Under the pieces are notes generated by a model, which was given only the letters and a program-made list of their open reading frames with translations, was not told where the DNA came from and did not search any database. Below are positions 27,828 to 35,876 of a stretch of DNA of 64,000 bases, in pieces. This stretch comes from Synechococcus sp. BIOS-E4-1 (GTDB lineage Bacteria > Cyanobacteriota > Cyanobacteriia > PCC-6307 > Cyanobiaceae). How positions within the stretch are numbered: the stretch's first letter is position 1; the number at the start of each line of letters is the position of its first letter. Location of the stretch: contig NZ_CP047935.1 of assembly GCF_014279995.1 (NCBI RefSeq), positions 2,687,494 through 2,751,493 of the forward strand. The letters are read 5' to 3'. Made by a program: the position numbers and the translations under genes.

Positions 27828-28265
27828 TCAGGACCTTGTTGGAGTGGCTCTGCTGGAGCAGGTTCCCCGGCTGATGGATGTCCTGCATGCCGATCTTCTG
27901 TAGCCGGTACTTCTACCTGGGCCACTGCGCTGCCTTGATTGCTGAGCACGATCTGATAGCCAACGCGGTCCTGTCAGGGATAAGAAAATTGGCTGGACCG
28001 TTGTTGAGTCTGCTTGGAGAGCAAAGACAGGTGGAGGGGCCCATGTTCAGCAGATGCTGGCTGGCTCGTTGTGGATCAAGGTCATAAATCCCGTGTCGCT
28101 GGGTCTTGAGATCACCATCAGGTGGGTGCAAGGCCCCCCTCTTCAATGGCTTTTCGTAGCTGCTTATCAAGCAGTGCAAACGGGTGCATTTGGTTACAGA
28201 CTCTTGTCAACCTCTTCTGGCAACCTCTAGGTCACCATCGTTGGCCCTGTGATCGACCACAAGTC
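27828..28265. other. No gene seen
   Basis: Nothing convincing upstream of the membrane-protein frame at 28266. Confidence 0.3.
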
Positions 28266-28436
28266 TTGAAGCCCACCCGTGAACAGAGGTGGAATCCGCT
28301 GATCGGCTTTGTGGCCAGCGCCATCATCGCTTGCGTGCTGATCATCACCATCGGGCCCAATCCGGTGCTCGTTGGGTATCTGCTGTTCACCGGATTGATC
28401 TGGTTGCTTCTTTCATCCGGAGTGGTTGACCAGTGA
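28266..28436 (+). CDS. Small two-helix membrane protein, 56 aa
   Basis: Basic N-terminus (KPTREQRWNP) then two hydrophobic helices (LIGFVASAIIACVLIITIG and LVGYLLFTGLIWLLLSSG). The start is uncertain: TTG at 28266 is a guess, and the open frame runs upstream. Family not recognised. Confidence 0.45.
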   Translation: MKPTREQRWNPLIGFVASAIIACVLIITIGPNPVLVGYLLFTGLIWLLLSSGVVDQ

Positions 28437-28648
28437 ATGCCTACGCCTGATAGTCAGCCCGATTGACTTAAGACAAAAGAGACATGAGCCATGAGAACTC
28501 CGTGAAGCTCTGGTTTGCCTCATGAACCATGGCTTGATTGTGACTGAAGCTGCCAGCAGAAAAGAGGAGCTGAAGCGTGGGAGCAGGGCCCATGTATCCG
28601 GCGACACAGGACGCCTCGTGTGGCTTTTGTCTGTCGAGATCGCATCAA

Positions 28649-28876
28649 ATGGAAGGCTGGCTGACGGACGCGGACAAGCATTGGTCAGTCAGGTTCCATC
28701 GAGATCCGAAGGCCTGGGAGCAAGACGTTCGGGTGATCGTTGACCACGGCAGGGAAATGCGAGATGGACAGCCAGCACTCCTGAAGACGCGAAGAAACAT
28801 GCGTTACGAGGATGCGATCGCGCTCTGGAAAGAGTTGCGCCGTTATGGATGGACTGTTTCAGGAGCTGCCTGGTGA
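28649..28876 (+). CDS. DUF1651-like protein, intact
   Basis: 75 aa. MEGWLTDADKHWSVRFHRDP, DGQPALLKTRR, EDAIALWKELRRYGW and a final Trp fit the DUF1651 pattern of marine picocyanobacteria. It differs from the repeat-associated members in the window (no PNKDRP start) and looks like the normal genomic form. Function unknown. Confidence 0.7.
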   Translation: MEGWLTDADKHWSVRFHRDPKAWEQDVRVIVDHGREMRDGQPALLKTRRNMRYEDAIALWKELRRYGWTVSGAAW

Positions 28877-29336
28877 CAACGTCAAGTGTGCGTTGTTCAT
28901 TACGAGAGCTCAGAAACGGCTTACAAGCTGATCGGTACTGAGTTCTCGGGTCAGAACCAAACCTTCATCGAATGTCTTGAGTCAGCTGCTTTGGGCAGTT
29001 CAGAAAATCAAAGGATCACCCGGAGCAATCGAAACTTTGATCAAAGAGATGGCAAAAGCCAAATAAGCTTCAAACATTCAGGCATAAAGAAATTCTGGGG
29101 CGAGCCCTTAGGGGTCGGTGTATGTCATAAGCGGAGGAGGATGACGCTTCAGGACAAAACCTGCATTTGCGGGGACTGCAATGTGCCTAATCAATTTCCC
29201 ATTTTAAAAAGTCGGTTTTATTCGCTTTTGCTGAAGTGTGCTCAATCGTGCCATGTATTGGAGGCTGATTTAAAGGATTTGGATGTGACTCATGCAATAA
29301 AAAGCTTTTCAGGTACTTTGGATGAGTGGCTGACAA
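28877..29336. other. Repeat-derived, no gene
   Basis: Holds an orphan copy (29170-29310) of the precursor-upstream repeat, with CTCAATCGTGCCATG. Confidence 0.4.
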
Positions 29337-29618
29337 TTACCACTTTTTCAGTGCGCCATCCAGGCAACTATTAATGGCCGGTGACTGACCCAAAGTGCAG
29401 AAGGCTGGACTCAATCTTCTGCCTCCAACTGCTCTCTCCAATTCTTCATCTGATATCTCCGATTGAGCTTTGTTCAAGCCGTCTGCAGAGATGCTAAATC
29501 CCGCTTCTCTGGTAATGAAAGCAACAGCGTCAGCATCAGCAGCTGCTTTGAGCTGCTCTTGAAGTTTGGTATTGCCTTTGGCGTCAGCCAGGAAACCTTT
29601 AAGTAGTTCTTCTGTCAT
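29337..29618 (-). CDS. Nif11-leader lanthipeptide precursor
   Basis: 93 aa. Leader MTEELLKGFLADAKGNTKLQ to DEELERAVGG; the core starts RRLSPAFCTLGQSPAINSCL, with two Cys, three Ser and one Thr. The start at 29618 is set by the leader pattern. Unlike other precursors, its promoter is the phased CACCAGAA array shared with small secreted proteins, 59 bp upstream. Confidence 0.85.
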   Translation of the reverse strand: MTEELLKGFLADAKGNTKLQEQLKAAADADAVAFITREAGFSISADGLNKAQSEISDEELERAVGGRRLSPAFCTLGQSPAINSCLDGALKKW

Positions 29619-29676
29619 GATTTCAAGGGGTGGATGTTTGGGTTCTGACCCCTCGACTCCTTCAAGATCACAGCCC

Positions 29677-29740
29677 TTTTGGTGAACCCCACTGCCCAGC
29701 TCTGGTGAAGAACTCAAGGGGTGCTGGTGAGCTTCTGGTG
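29677..29740 (-). promoter_or_regulatory. Phased CACCAGAA box array
   Basis: Boxes at 29733, 29722, 29700 and 29677 (spacings 11, 22 and 23), followed on the minus strand by CTGTGATCTTGAAGGAGTCG. Confidence 0.8.
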
Positions 29741-29869
29741 AATGGCTCAGACTCGTTTTTCAGGCTGAAATCAGCTCAGGCAGAAGCTGGCGACGCCAAG
29801 GCTCCAGGGCACAAAACCCTCACCGTTTTCAGGGCTGTTGGTTTTGGCTGAATAGCCCTGCTGTAACTG

Positions 29870-29912
29870 ACGCCCCCTGATGGATTCCAACCGTCGACCG
29901 ACTGCCTTTTGA
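29870..29912 (-). repeat. tRNA-Arg(UCU) 3'-half remnant
   Basis: T-arm and acceptor side well kept (CATCAGGGGGCGTCAGTTAC on the minus strand), anticodon arm damaged. Confidence 0.6.
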
Positions 29913-30090
29913 GCAGCTGTTCTTTGCCTCGAATTGGACTCCATTTCCTGCCTGCACTGTTCGAGGATCAGTTCTCGGTTCAGCAGAGCGAGGCCGCCCC
30001 TATCAATCCACTCGCTTCAGCCAGGTTTGTTGATCAGATTGCACACAGAAGTGCATTTGCTTGTCAAGCTGTGCCGATAGCACTTAATAA

Positions 30091-30483
30091 ATGATCCGCA
30101 CCACACTCACTGCAGCAGCCCTTTCTCTTAGCTCTCTGTTGGCGCCTGCCAATGCGGAAGGACTCTATGACTCAAATATCGAATATGGAAATTTCAGCTT
30201 CACCAATCCCCTGATCTCAATAAATTATGCGCGTTCTTGGGATGAACCTGCTGAATATGCACTCGCAATAACGGCTAAGAATCCAATCTTTGCAGACAAT
30301 GGACTTAGGCAATCAACAGCACTTCTGGTGAATTGCAAATTAGGAAAATATTCCGTGGCTTTCGGATATAAGATAGAAAACAGTGTCGCGGCAACAGCTG
30401 AAGTTTTGGCAATCAATTTTTGCCGTTTTCATAAAAAACGTTCTCTCACAACCTCTGGTGACAGTCCGAATTTTTCCCAATGA
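30091..30483 (+). CDS. Secreted beta-rich protein, 130 aa
   Basis: Signal peptide TLTAAALSLSSLLAPANA, cut before EGLYDS; the mature chain has alternating aromatic/hydrophobic residues (YGNFSFTNPLISINYARSW, KYSVAFGYKIE) as in small outer-membrane or periplasmic beta proteins. Two Cys. Unknown family. Confidence 0.65.
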   Translation: MIRTTLTAAALSLSSLLAPANAEGLYDSNIEYGNFSFTNPLISINYARSWDEPAEYALAITAKNPIFADNGLRQSTALLVNCKLGKYSVAFGYKIENSVAATAEVLAINFCRFHKKRSLTTSGDSPNFSQ

Positions 30484-30559
30484 TTCAGGGTTCACACCCT
30501 GGATAGTTTGTAGCAGTGAGCCCATCTCTGCCTGGTGATCATCACTTAGGTTGGCAAGA

Positions 30560-30700
30560 ATCAATAATTTAGTTTTGTCTACCTCTGCTCAACTGCGCTC
30601 AATCGTGCCAGGTATTGAAGGCTGATTTATGGGGATTAGTCAGGCTGTTGAAGAAATCAAAGCGACTGTCGATGCAGGGGCTTTGATGATGAGTTTGAAA
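30560..30700 (-). repeat. Orphan precursor-upstream repeat
   Basis: CTCAATCGTGCCAGGTATTG and its flanks. It lies downstream, not upstream, of the damaged precursor at 30716. Confidence 0.5.
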
Positions 30701-30715
30701 TTACGGTTCAAGCCA

Positions 30716-30977
30716 TCAGCTGGTGCCAGGAGCGTTTGCTCCATCGCACTGAGCATTGAAAGCCACCAGAGAGACCGTCGAGTACTGGCAGCCACCAGCC
30801 ACGTTTTCCAGCTCCTCTTCACTGAGCTGACTGAACTTATCAGCAGTAAATTCATGACCATGTTCTTTAGCGATGCTCACGACATCTTCAGAAGACTTAG
30901 CTATTTTGGGTTTGTCTTGAAGGTTGCTATCACCTTTCACTTTTTCCAAAAAATGCTTTCCGTTGTTCTAGGGACAT
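30716..30977 (-). pseudogene. Nif11-leader precursor, frameshifted
   Basis: ATG at 30977 reads MSLEQRKAFF and then shifts at a run of six T (five would keep frame). In the other frame it continues EKVKGDSNLQDKPKIAKSSE to EEELENVAGG with the core start CQYSTVSLVAFNAQCDGANA. One extra base separates it from a normal precursor. Promoter GTTGCCATGA upstream. Confidence 0.75.
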
Positions 30978-31046
30978 CGCTAGCGGGTCTCTTCAGCTGT
31001 CATGGCAACGGTCAGCAGGCGCAACGTATCCGCAGGGAGTCCAATC

Positions 31047-31068
31047 AAAACCCCGCGTATGGCGGGGG
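31047..31068 (-). terminator. Hairpin terminator
   Basis: CCCCGC/GCGGGG-type stem followed by TTTT on the minus strand, just after the stop at 31075. Confidence 0.65.
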
Positions 31069-31074
31069 AATTGA

Positions 31075-31242
31075 TCAAGAAAGTGGATGCAAACCCATTC
31101 TTTCACGGATGCGGTTGATTCCTTTGTACCACCAGCTCGTATCCAAATCGTGGTCGTCGTCTATATCAAGACCTCCGGAGATGTTTTCAAGAAGCTCATC
31201 CTTCAGCTCGATGGTTTCATGATGAGTGTTTTGTTCAGTCAT
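31075..31242 (-). CDS. Double-glycine leader peptide precursor, 55 aa
   Basis: Reads MTEQNTHHETIELKDELLEN, then ISGG. ELLENISGG is the classic double-glycine leader end cut by C39-peptidase ABC exporters, and is not the Nif11 type. The mature peptide (31 aa) starts LDIDDDHDLDTSWWYKGINR and has no Cys, so it cannot be a lanthipeptide; it resembles an unmodified bacteriocin or signal peptide. The phased CACCAGAA array is upstream and a terminator downstream. Confidence 0.7.
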   Translation of the reverse strand: MTEQNTHHETIELKDELLENISGGLDIDDDHDLDTSWWYKGINRIRERMGLHPLS

Positions 31243-31311
31243 TGTTTTGAAGTAAGTCAGTTGAGTGTTGTGTGGGGTGCTGCCCCATCGACTCCTTCAA
31301 GATCACAGCCC

Positions 31312-31375
31312 CTCTGGTGAACCACACTGCACAGCTCTGGTGCAGTGCCTAACAGGTTCTGGTGAGCTTTTGGTG
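31312..31375 (-). promoter_or_regulatory. Phased CACCAGAA box array
   Basis: Boxes at 31368, 31357, 31335 and 31312, spacings 11, 22 and 23; 70 bp from the ATG at 31242. Confidence 0.8.
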
Positions 31376-31483
31376 AATGGCTCAGCTTGTCTTCCAGGTT
31401 GGAATCAGCCCATGCAGAAGCTGGCGAACCCAAGGCTCAAGGGCACTAAACCCGCTCCGCGCTTAATCGCGGCGGGTGTTGGC

Positions 31484-31917
31484 TGAAATCCTTGCTGAAA
31501 CTGAGGCCCCCTAGTGAATTCAAACCATCGACCGACTGCTTAGAAGGCAATTTTCAGACCAGTCGTATAAAGGGTTTTCATTGCTATCACATTGTTTTGA
31601 ATACCTGAGGTTGATAAGAGGCGACCCTGCACAGGGGGGTACTGGAGCTATCTCAGGCAGTGGTTCCAGTTTTTCGGTTGAGAGACCAACTGCCTTCAAA
31701 GCAGTTGGTCTTTCGCTGGGAGGGCATGTTTCAGGCGGGTGGTTCAGATGTGGATCTCCGCCTCTTAAAGCAGAGTTTTGGGGCGCTGGGTGTCAGATTC
31801 CTTCAGGCTTCATCGATGCCCGACAAGGAGAAGGTCACTTGTCGACAGGCATGCGCCCAAGAATGGTATCGGTTGATTGATGAACGCCCGGGAAGCAATG
31901 GTCTGCAGCTTTTATAA
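31484..31917. repeat. Composite repeat: tRNA-Arg remnant plus DUF1651-like relic
   Basis: tRNA remnant at 31504-31550 (minus strand: CTTCTAAGCAGTCGGTCG, intact anticodon loop), a spacer with CAACTGC...GCAGTTG and GACCCTG segments, then a decayed frame (PDKEKVTCRQACAQEW...LIDERPGSNGLQL) at 31818-31915. Confidence 0.6.
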
Positions 31918-32026
31918 CTCAGTTATGACTGAGTATAATCAATATGTTATTGCCACATACTTCTTGAGACTGGTCTGCTTTTGAGTGGACGCTTTGTTTT
32001 TACTGGAAATCTGAGCAAGATTCACT

Positions 32027-32698
32027 ATGAAGAGATGGACGTTATTCACGGCAGCTTGCTTTTGGTTAATGGGACCTCTGCCAGCTCTCGCGGAATATTG
32101 TGACAACCAACCAACAGCTCGGGCTCTAATAGCACCATGGAATGCTGCAGACCAGGAGTTCCTTGGAGGACGCACATCGATCAACTACTTCTTTGAAATG
32201 CGGAGACGTCGCTATCAAGTGGTGTACGGCAATGCCAAAGGAGTAATTAAACCTGGCTCCCCATGGCAAATTATCGAGTCAGATCCTTTCTATGATGAAG
32301 AAAAAGCCCTTGGCATCGAGCTGATTAGGGCCACCGATCGCTTGATCAGTCTTGATTTCAGGGGGGTTCGGCGTGCCAAAGATGCTGACCTAGTAATTCT
32401 GGGATACTGCGACAAGAACGACGGAAAAGAGGGGGCTGTTGCTCAGAATACCGAAGGTACCCAATACATCATGATTTTAAATGGGTGTCGAGGAATAGCT
32501 ACAGGTCAAGAAGATCCCGTATGGTTATTCCTGCACGAATTTGGCCATGCTCTTGGCCTTGAACACCCCTTCTCCGATGTAGATGGGGATTGTCTCTATG
32601 ACAACCAGCCTTTTTCAAGTGCCTCGGCGCATGCTGGGGTGACAGTGATGGCCTACAAACCACGGCCCGGAAGTCCTCCTCAGTTTTTTACTGATTAG
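32027..32698 (+). CDS. Secreted zinc metalloprotease (metzincin), truncated end
   Basis: 223 aa. Signal peptide FTAACFWLMGPLPALA, cut before EYCDN. Zinc site LHEFGHALGLEHP (residues about 167-179, HExxHxxGxxH) and Met-turn VTVMAYKP (about 206-213), as in M10-type metzincins. The stop TAG at 32696 is followed in frame by DIAVLRRIWG and a TGA at 32735, exactly the helix that ends M10 catalytic domains, so the last 12 residues seem to have been lost by a nonsense change. No propeptide Cys switch is obvious. Secreted or periplasmic. Confidence 0.8.
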   Translation: MKRWTLFTAACFWLMGPLPALAEYCDNQPTARALIAPWNAADQEFLGGRTSINYFFEMRRRRYQVVYGNAKGVIKPGSPWQIIESDPFYDEEKALGIELIRATDRLISLDFRGVRRAKDADLVILGYCDKNDGKEGAVAQNTEGTQYIMILNGCRGIATGQEDPVWLFLHEFGHALGLEHPFSDVDGDCLYDNQPFSSASAHAGVTVMAYKPRPGSPPQFFTD

Positions 32699-32802
32699 GA
32701 CATTGCTGTATTGCGGAGAATCTGGGGTTCGGAATGAGGGAGGTGCTTGCGCGATCAATGCGTTAATAGGTCTATCAGATCTTCATTAAGTTTCAGAAAC
32801 GA

Positions 32803-32968
32803 CATGCCAACTTCACACACATAGTGGGTGCTCGTTGAGCCCAGGTCATACTGCGGAGCTGGTGAGCCCGTGGTCAGGCGAATGCTCAGGCACAACGTCA
32901 TCGAGGCATGGGAAACCATGCCGAAGACAGCTGGCTGGAAACGGTGTCATACCAGCTTGTAATGACGT
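32803..32968 (+). pseudogene. DUF1651-like C-terminal half
   Basis: Reads MPTSHT, TAG, WVLVEPRSYCGAGEPVVRRM and LRHNVIEAWETMPKTAGWKR. TAG stands where others have CAG (AQWV). Confidence 0.55.
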
Positions 32969-33065
32969 TTTATCGAGGAAAACTTGAGGGAAGGGGAATT
33001 CCACTCAAATCGAATTAATGACTAACCCTGGGATTATTTTTTAATGGCATTCTTGAACTCATGGC

Positions 33066-33365
33066 TCACCAACCGCAATACCCAACAAGCCAGTCATAAG
33101 CATCGACACGTGATAGCCCTCGGTACTCCATCGGCCAGCTTTCAGTTGCGTTGCATGGGCCTACGACTTCAGCTCCGTCATTCCAGTAAATACCTAAAAA
33201 TACTTCTCCTCTCCCATAAACACCTCTACAGACATTGGCAACCCTGTCGGCTCCATCGATAACCGATTCGCATTGGTCATCCCGCCAGTCATCTCCAGGT
33301 TCCCAAGCAATGGCGGGCATTGCATTGGTGAGAATGCAAATCAAGCCCAAAGCAACGTTTTTCAT
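33066..33365 (-). CDS. Secreted Cys-containing protein, 99 aa
   Basis: Signal peptide MKNVALGLICILTNAMPAIA, cut before WEPGDD. The mature part has four Cys (DQCESV, NVCRGVYG, GPCNAT, GYCGW). Start at 33365 chosen for the signal peptide; the frame extends upstream into an unrelated gene fragment. Not recognised. Confidence 0.65.
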   Translation of the reverse strand: MKNVALGLICILTNAMPAIAWEPGDDWRDDQCESVIDGADRVANVCRGVYGRGEVFLGIYWNDGAEVVGPCNATESWPMEYRGLSRVDAYDWLVGYCGW

Positions 33366-33399
33366 GGGTTCGAGCTTCTGGTTTATGTGATTCAACTCT

Positions 33400-33587
33400 G
33401 GTTTTAACACCTCTCGCATCAGCATTTCATCTGTCCGTACAGCTCCGTCTAATCCACCGCATTGACTCCACCGGTGGGGTGGGGGGGGCTGCCGGCATCG
33501 TTGACGTGTAGTAGAGCAGTCCTCAATTGAATAGAATTTCTCTCTTCCTCGAAGCTCGATTCTACGACCACGTTTCAGTATTTCCAC
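33400..33587 (-). pseudogene. Fragment of the 42135-type gene
   Basis: EILKRGRRIELRGREKFYSI and RQRCRQ match the protein at 42135 (EILERGRWSQLRANEKFHSI). Start and end lost. Confidence 0.55.
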
Positions 33588-33597
33588 TACTGATTGT

Positions 33598-33900
33598 GTG
33601 AGTGTTTTATTGGTTGTACTGCTTCTGTCGATATCCTACTGGATTTTGAATTCCGGTTATGGCTTGACAATTGGCCGCTTAGGTGATTATTTTTTAGGGT
33701 GTTTTGGTTTTAATATTTATGCTGTGTGGTGTTGTCTGATTGGTTTTGGCTTTCGTAAAAGTTGTGGCGCATTTGTCAGGCGTATCCTGGATATCCTGAG
33801 TCGCATTTTACAAAATGTATTTGTTGCCCCAAATGATTGCGTTTGTTGGACTAGAGCTCTTGCCCCGGCGATTCCTTCTGGCTCTTCATTGCTCAACTGA
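33598..33900 (+). other. Membrane-protein fragment (uncertain)
   Basis: GTG-started frame with hydrophobic helices (VLLVVLLLSISYWILNSGYG; DYFLGCFGFNIYAVWCCLIG) loosely like an FtsK-type N-terminal membrane region. It runs antisense into a Nif11 leader relic and has no proper end. Probably a truncated fragment. Confidence 0.25.
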
Positions 33901-34046
33901 TTAAAGCCGTCAGCAGAAAACTCATGGTCGTGTTCTATACCAATTCTTCCCGCTTCATCGGGCGACTTTGCAGCCTGCAGTTTCTCCTGAAGGCTGATGT
34001 CGCTTGTGACTGTCTCAAGCAAGACTTTGAGTATCTCTTCTGACAT
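33717..34046 (-). pseudogene. Degenerate Nif11-leader gene with foreign tail
   Basis: MSEEILKVLLETVTSDISLQ and FSADGFNQLSNEEPEGIAGA follow the leader pattern, but GG is changed to GA. The tail has one Cys and is antisense to the membrane fragment at 33598, so the real core was lost by a deletion or rearrangement. Confidence 0.6.
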
Positions 34047-34172
34047 AGGGAAGGGTCTGTTCAGTCGTTATGGCAACTGTCTGCTGCAGAGGCTTTGGTT
34101 AATACTTGCTGCGCTCAATTGTGCCTGGTATTGAAATCTGACCTAAGGGCTCTTAGGCGTCATTGATGCATT

Positions 34173-34207
34173 AAAAAAAACCGCTCGCGGCGCGGCGGGT
34201 TTTTTTA
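34173..34207. terminator. Bidirectional terminator-like hairpin
   Basis: A run, GC-rich stem (CCGC...GCGG), T run. Lies beyond the stop of the gene at 34280. Confidence 0.55.
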
Positions 34208-34279
34208 TCTGGAATGGATGAAGGTCAAAATGTCAACAGCAATTTTCTGGGGTTGACTGGTTGTGTTGTTGACAAATCA

Positions 34280-34735
34280 TCATCGCCCTGGCAGGCAAGT
34301 GTAACGGGCTGTTGTCATGAAAGATGGGACTGTCAGCTTGTTAACAGCCTCCTTTCCAGCAGCTTCACAGACTTGTAGAGAGGGCATTGGAAGTACCTCA
34401 GAACCGGTTGCTTCTGCTTCAACGAAGGAGAAATTGTTCTGCTTGATCAACTCAAGCTTGGTGGCGAGAGGCGCTTTATCCATGGTCTCCCGTGTAAGGC
34501 CAAAAGCATCCAGCACCCGTTTCTGATGAGCTAGGTCGACAGCACCCTCAGGTTCAGCTGCCGTGGGCTCAAGCGTGTGGCTGGGAGCAGTGGTGTAGGT
34601 CTGAATCAATAGCCAATAGCCTGCATAGTTGGCATGGTTTTCCTGAGTGGGCTGCATGTGAGCCATTGCGGGAATAGCTGTGGAGAGTGTCGTTGCACCA
34701 AGAACAGCGACTGTGGAAAGAAACTTGTTAATCAT
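34280..34735 (-). CDS. Secreted protein, 151 aa
   Basis: Signal peptide MINKFLSTVAVLGATTLSTA to AMA, mature start HMQPTQ. Acidic and helical (VLDAFGLTRETMDKAPLATK), two Cys near the end (LQVCEA, YTCLPGR). Unknown function. Phased CACCAGAA array 69 bp upstream. Confidence 0.7.
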   Translation of the reverse strand: MINKFLSTVAVLGATTLSTAIPAMAHMQPTQENHANYAGYWLLIQTYTTAPSHTLEPTAAEPEGAVDLAHQKRVLDAFGLTRETMDKAPLATKLELIKQNNFSFVEAEATGSEVLPMPSLQVCEAAGKEAVNKLTVPSFMTTARYTCLPGR

Positions 34736-34803
34736 GAGAAGTCAGCCTTAAGTGTGTGATGTGTGGGGGAGTTTTCCCCCGGACTCCTTCAAGTTCACAG
34801 CCC

Positions 34804-34867
34804 TTCTGGTGAGCCCCACTGCACAGCTCTGGTGCAGACCCCAATAGGTTCTGGTGAGCATCTTGTG
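34804..34867 (-). promoter_or_regulatory. Phased CACCAGAA box array
   Basis: Boxes at 34860, 34849, 34827 and 34804, spacings 11, 22 and 23 bp. Confidence 0.8.
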
Positions 34868-34927
34868 AATGGCTCAGAACTCAGTCGCAATCTATTAACA
34901 GCTCCCTCCCTCCTTTAGAGCAGGAAA

Positions 34928-34953
34928 TAAAAACCCCCGTTCGTGGTGGGGGG
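34928..34953 (-). terminator. Hairpin terminator
   Basis: CCCCC/GGGGG stem and T run on the minus strand, after the stop at 35028. Confidence 0.6.
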
Positions 34954-35027
34954 ATCTATGGATGCAGAGCCAAGGTCATAGTCAAAAGAGAACAACAGGA
35001 AGACGATTGGCCTGGATCTCACCAGTG

Positions 35028-35249
35028 CTACAGGGGAGCTCCTCCTTTCTTCCCTGAGGCCATGACGGCCAGCTGCTTGTCATTGAGAGTCAAAATCTGC
35101 TGAGCCAAAAAGACAAGAAGTTCGCAGTAATCAATACCGAATCGACTGGCAACGTCGGCCACTGTTTTGCCAGTGCTGATCGGGTGGGGCTTTAATAATC
35201 GCGTGATTTGACAATCCGGGAGCTGTTGCAACTGATCCATCATATTCAT
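35028..35249 (-). CDS. Unknown 73-aa protein coupled to a Nif11-like gene
   Basis: ATG at 35249 overlaps the stop of the upstream frame (TGATG), a translational-coupling layout. Sequence MNMMDQLQQLPDCQITRLLK, then a helical middle (VADVASRFGIDYCELLVFLA) and basic end. Either a separate small protein or the former C-terminal part of the Nif11 protein put out of frame by the heptamer repeat. Confidence 0.5.
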   Translation of the reverse strand: MNMMDQLQQLPDCQITRLLKPHPISTGKTVADVASRFGIDYCELLVFLAQQILTLNDKQLAVMASGKKGGAPL

Positions 35250-35512
35250 CAACCTGTGCCCTGTGCCCTGTGCCCTGTGGCATTGAGGTAGCCCTGTCCA
35301 CCTTGACGCCATTGTGCAACGAATTCAGCCTGATACCCCTGGGCTATTTGTTCTTGGTCCCTGATCGGCATGGAGATAATCCGATTCGCTTGAGCCAGCA
35401 TCACTTCAGCGTCTGTGATTTGAAATCCCAGGTCTTGCGCAAGTTGTGCGGCATCGGCAACCTCTTTGGTGCATGTCAGTTGCTGCTGCAAATCTTTGCT
35501 GCCAGCGACCAT
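35249..35512 (-). CDS. Nif11-like protein without GG core
   Basis: MVAGSKDLQQQLTCTKEVAD, AAQLAQDLGFQITDAEVMLA follows the Nif11 pattern. In-frame codons upstream (ISPELERFFP) restore the usual leader start, but the initiating codon there is ATC, so the native start seems lost and translation would begin inside. No GG site. The C-terminus runs into a 7-bp tandem repeat (ATGHRAQGTG). Confidence 0.5.
   Translation of the reverse strand: MVAGSKDLQQQLTCTKEVADAAQLAQDLGFQITDAEVMLAQANRIISMPIRDQEQIAQGYQAEFVAQWRQGGQGYLNATGHRAQGTG
35253..35280. repeat. Four tandem copies of a heptamer
   Basis: CCTGTGC three times then CCTGTGG. Each unit gained or lost changes the reading frame between the two overlapping genes. 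Confidence 0.9.
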
Positions 35513-35620
35513 AGGAAAGAAGCGCTCTAGTTCCGGACTGATGATGTTTTTGGCTCGAAGGCGAAAGGAAAAGTTGCAGTCAGGATTTCAGTATTTTGTC
35601 CATATTCGCCTTTCGGCATT

Positions 35621-35653
35621 AAAAAAAAGGGTTCCCGGACTCCCCGAGAACCC
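35621..35653 (-). terminator. Hairpin terminator
   Basis: GGGTTCTCGG...CCGGGAACCC stem followed by eight T on the minus strand. It follows the tRNA-Arg remnant, in the place where a tRNA gene's own terminator would be. Confidence 0.7.
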
Positions 35654-35665
35654 CTGCTGTGACTA

Positions 35666-35712
35666 ACGCCCCCTGATGGATTCGAACCATCGACCGACTG
35701 CTTAGAAGGCAA
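35666..35712 (-). repeat. tRNA-Arg(UCU) 3'-half remnant, well kept
   Basis: Minus strand: anticodon loop CTTCTAA with 3' stem GCAGT, then CGGTC, T-arm GATGGTTCGAATCCATC and AGGGGGC. The bases 5' of the anticodon stem are not tRNA. Confidence 0.75.
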
Positions 35713-35876
35713 TTTTCAGCCCAGTCGTAGCAGGGGTTTTCAAGGCTATGGCTGGGTTTTTAATGCCTGGGGTCGATTGGGGGTGACCCTGAAAAGGGCA
35801 TTACTGGAGCCATCTCAGGCAGTGGCTCCAGTTTTTCGGTGGTTCGGCCAACTGCCTTTAGAGCAGTTGGTTTTTC

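Noticed and set aside
28886-29374. 162-codon plus-strand frame
   Set aside because: It crosses an orphan copy of the precursor-upstream repeat and the end of a precursor gene; no start site or protein-like pattern.
35253-35280. CRISPR-like repeat
   Set aside because: Units are 7 bp with no spacers; it is a simple tandem repeat.
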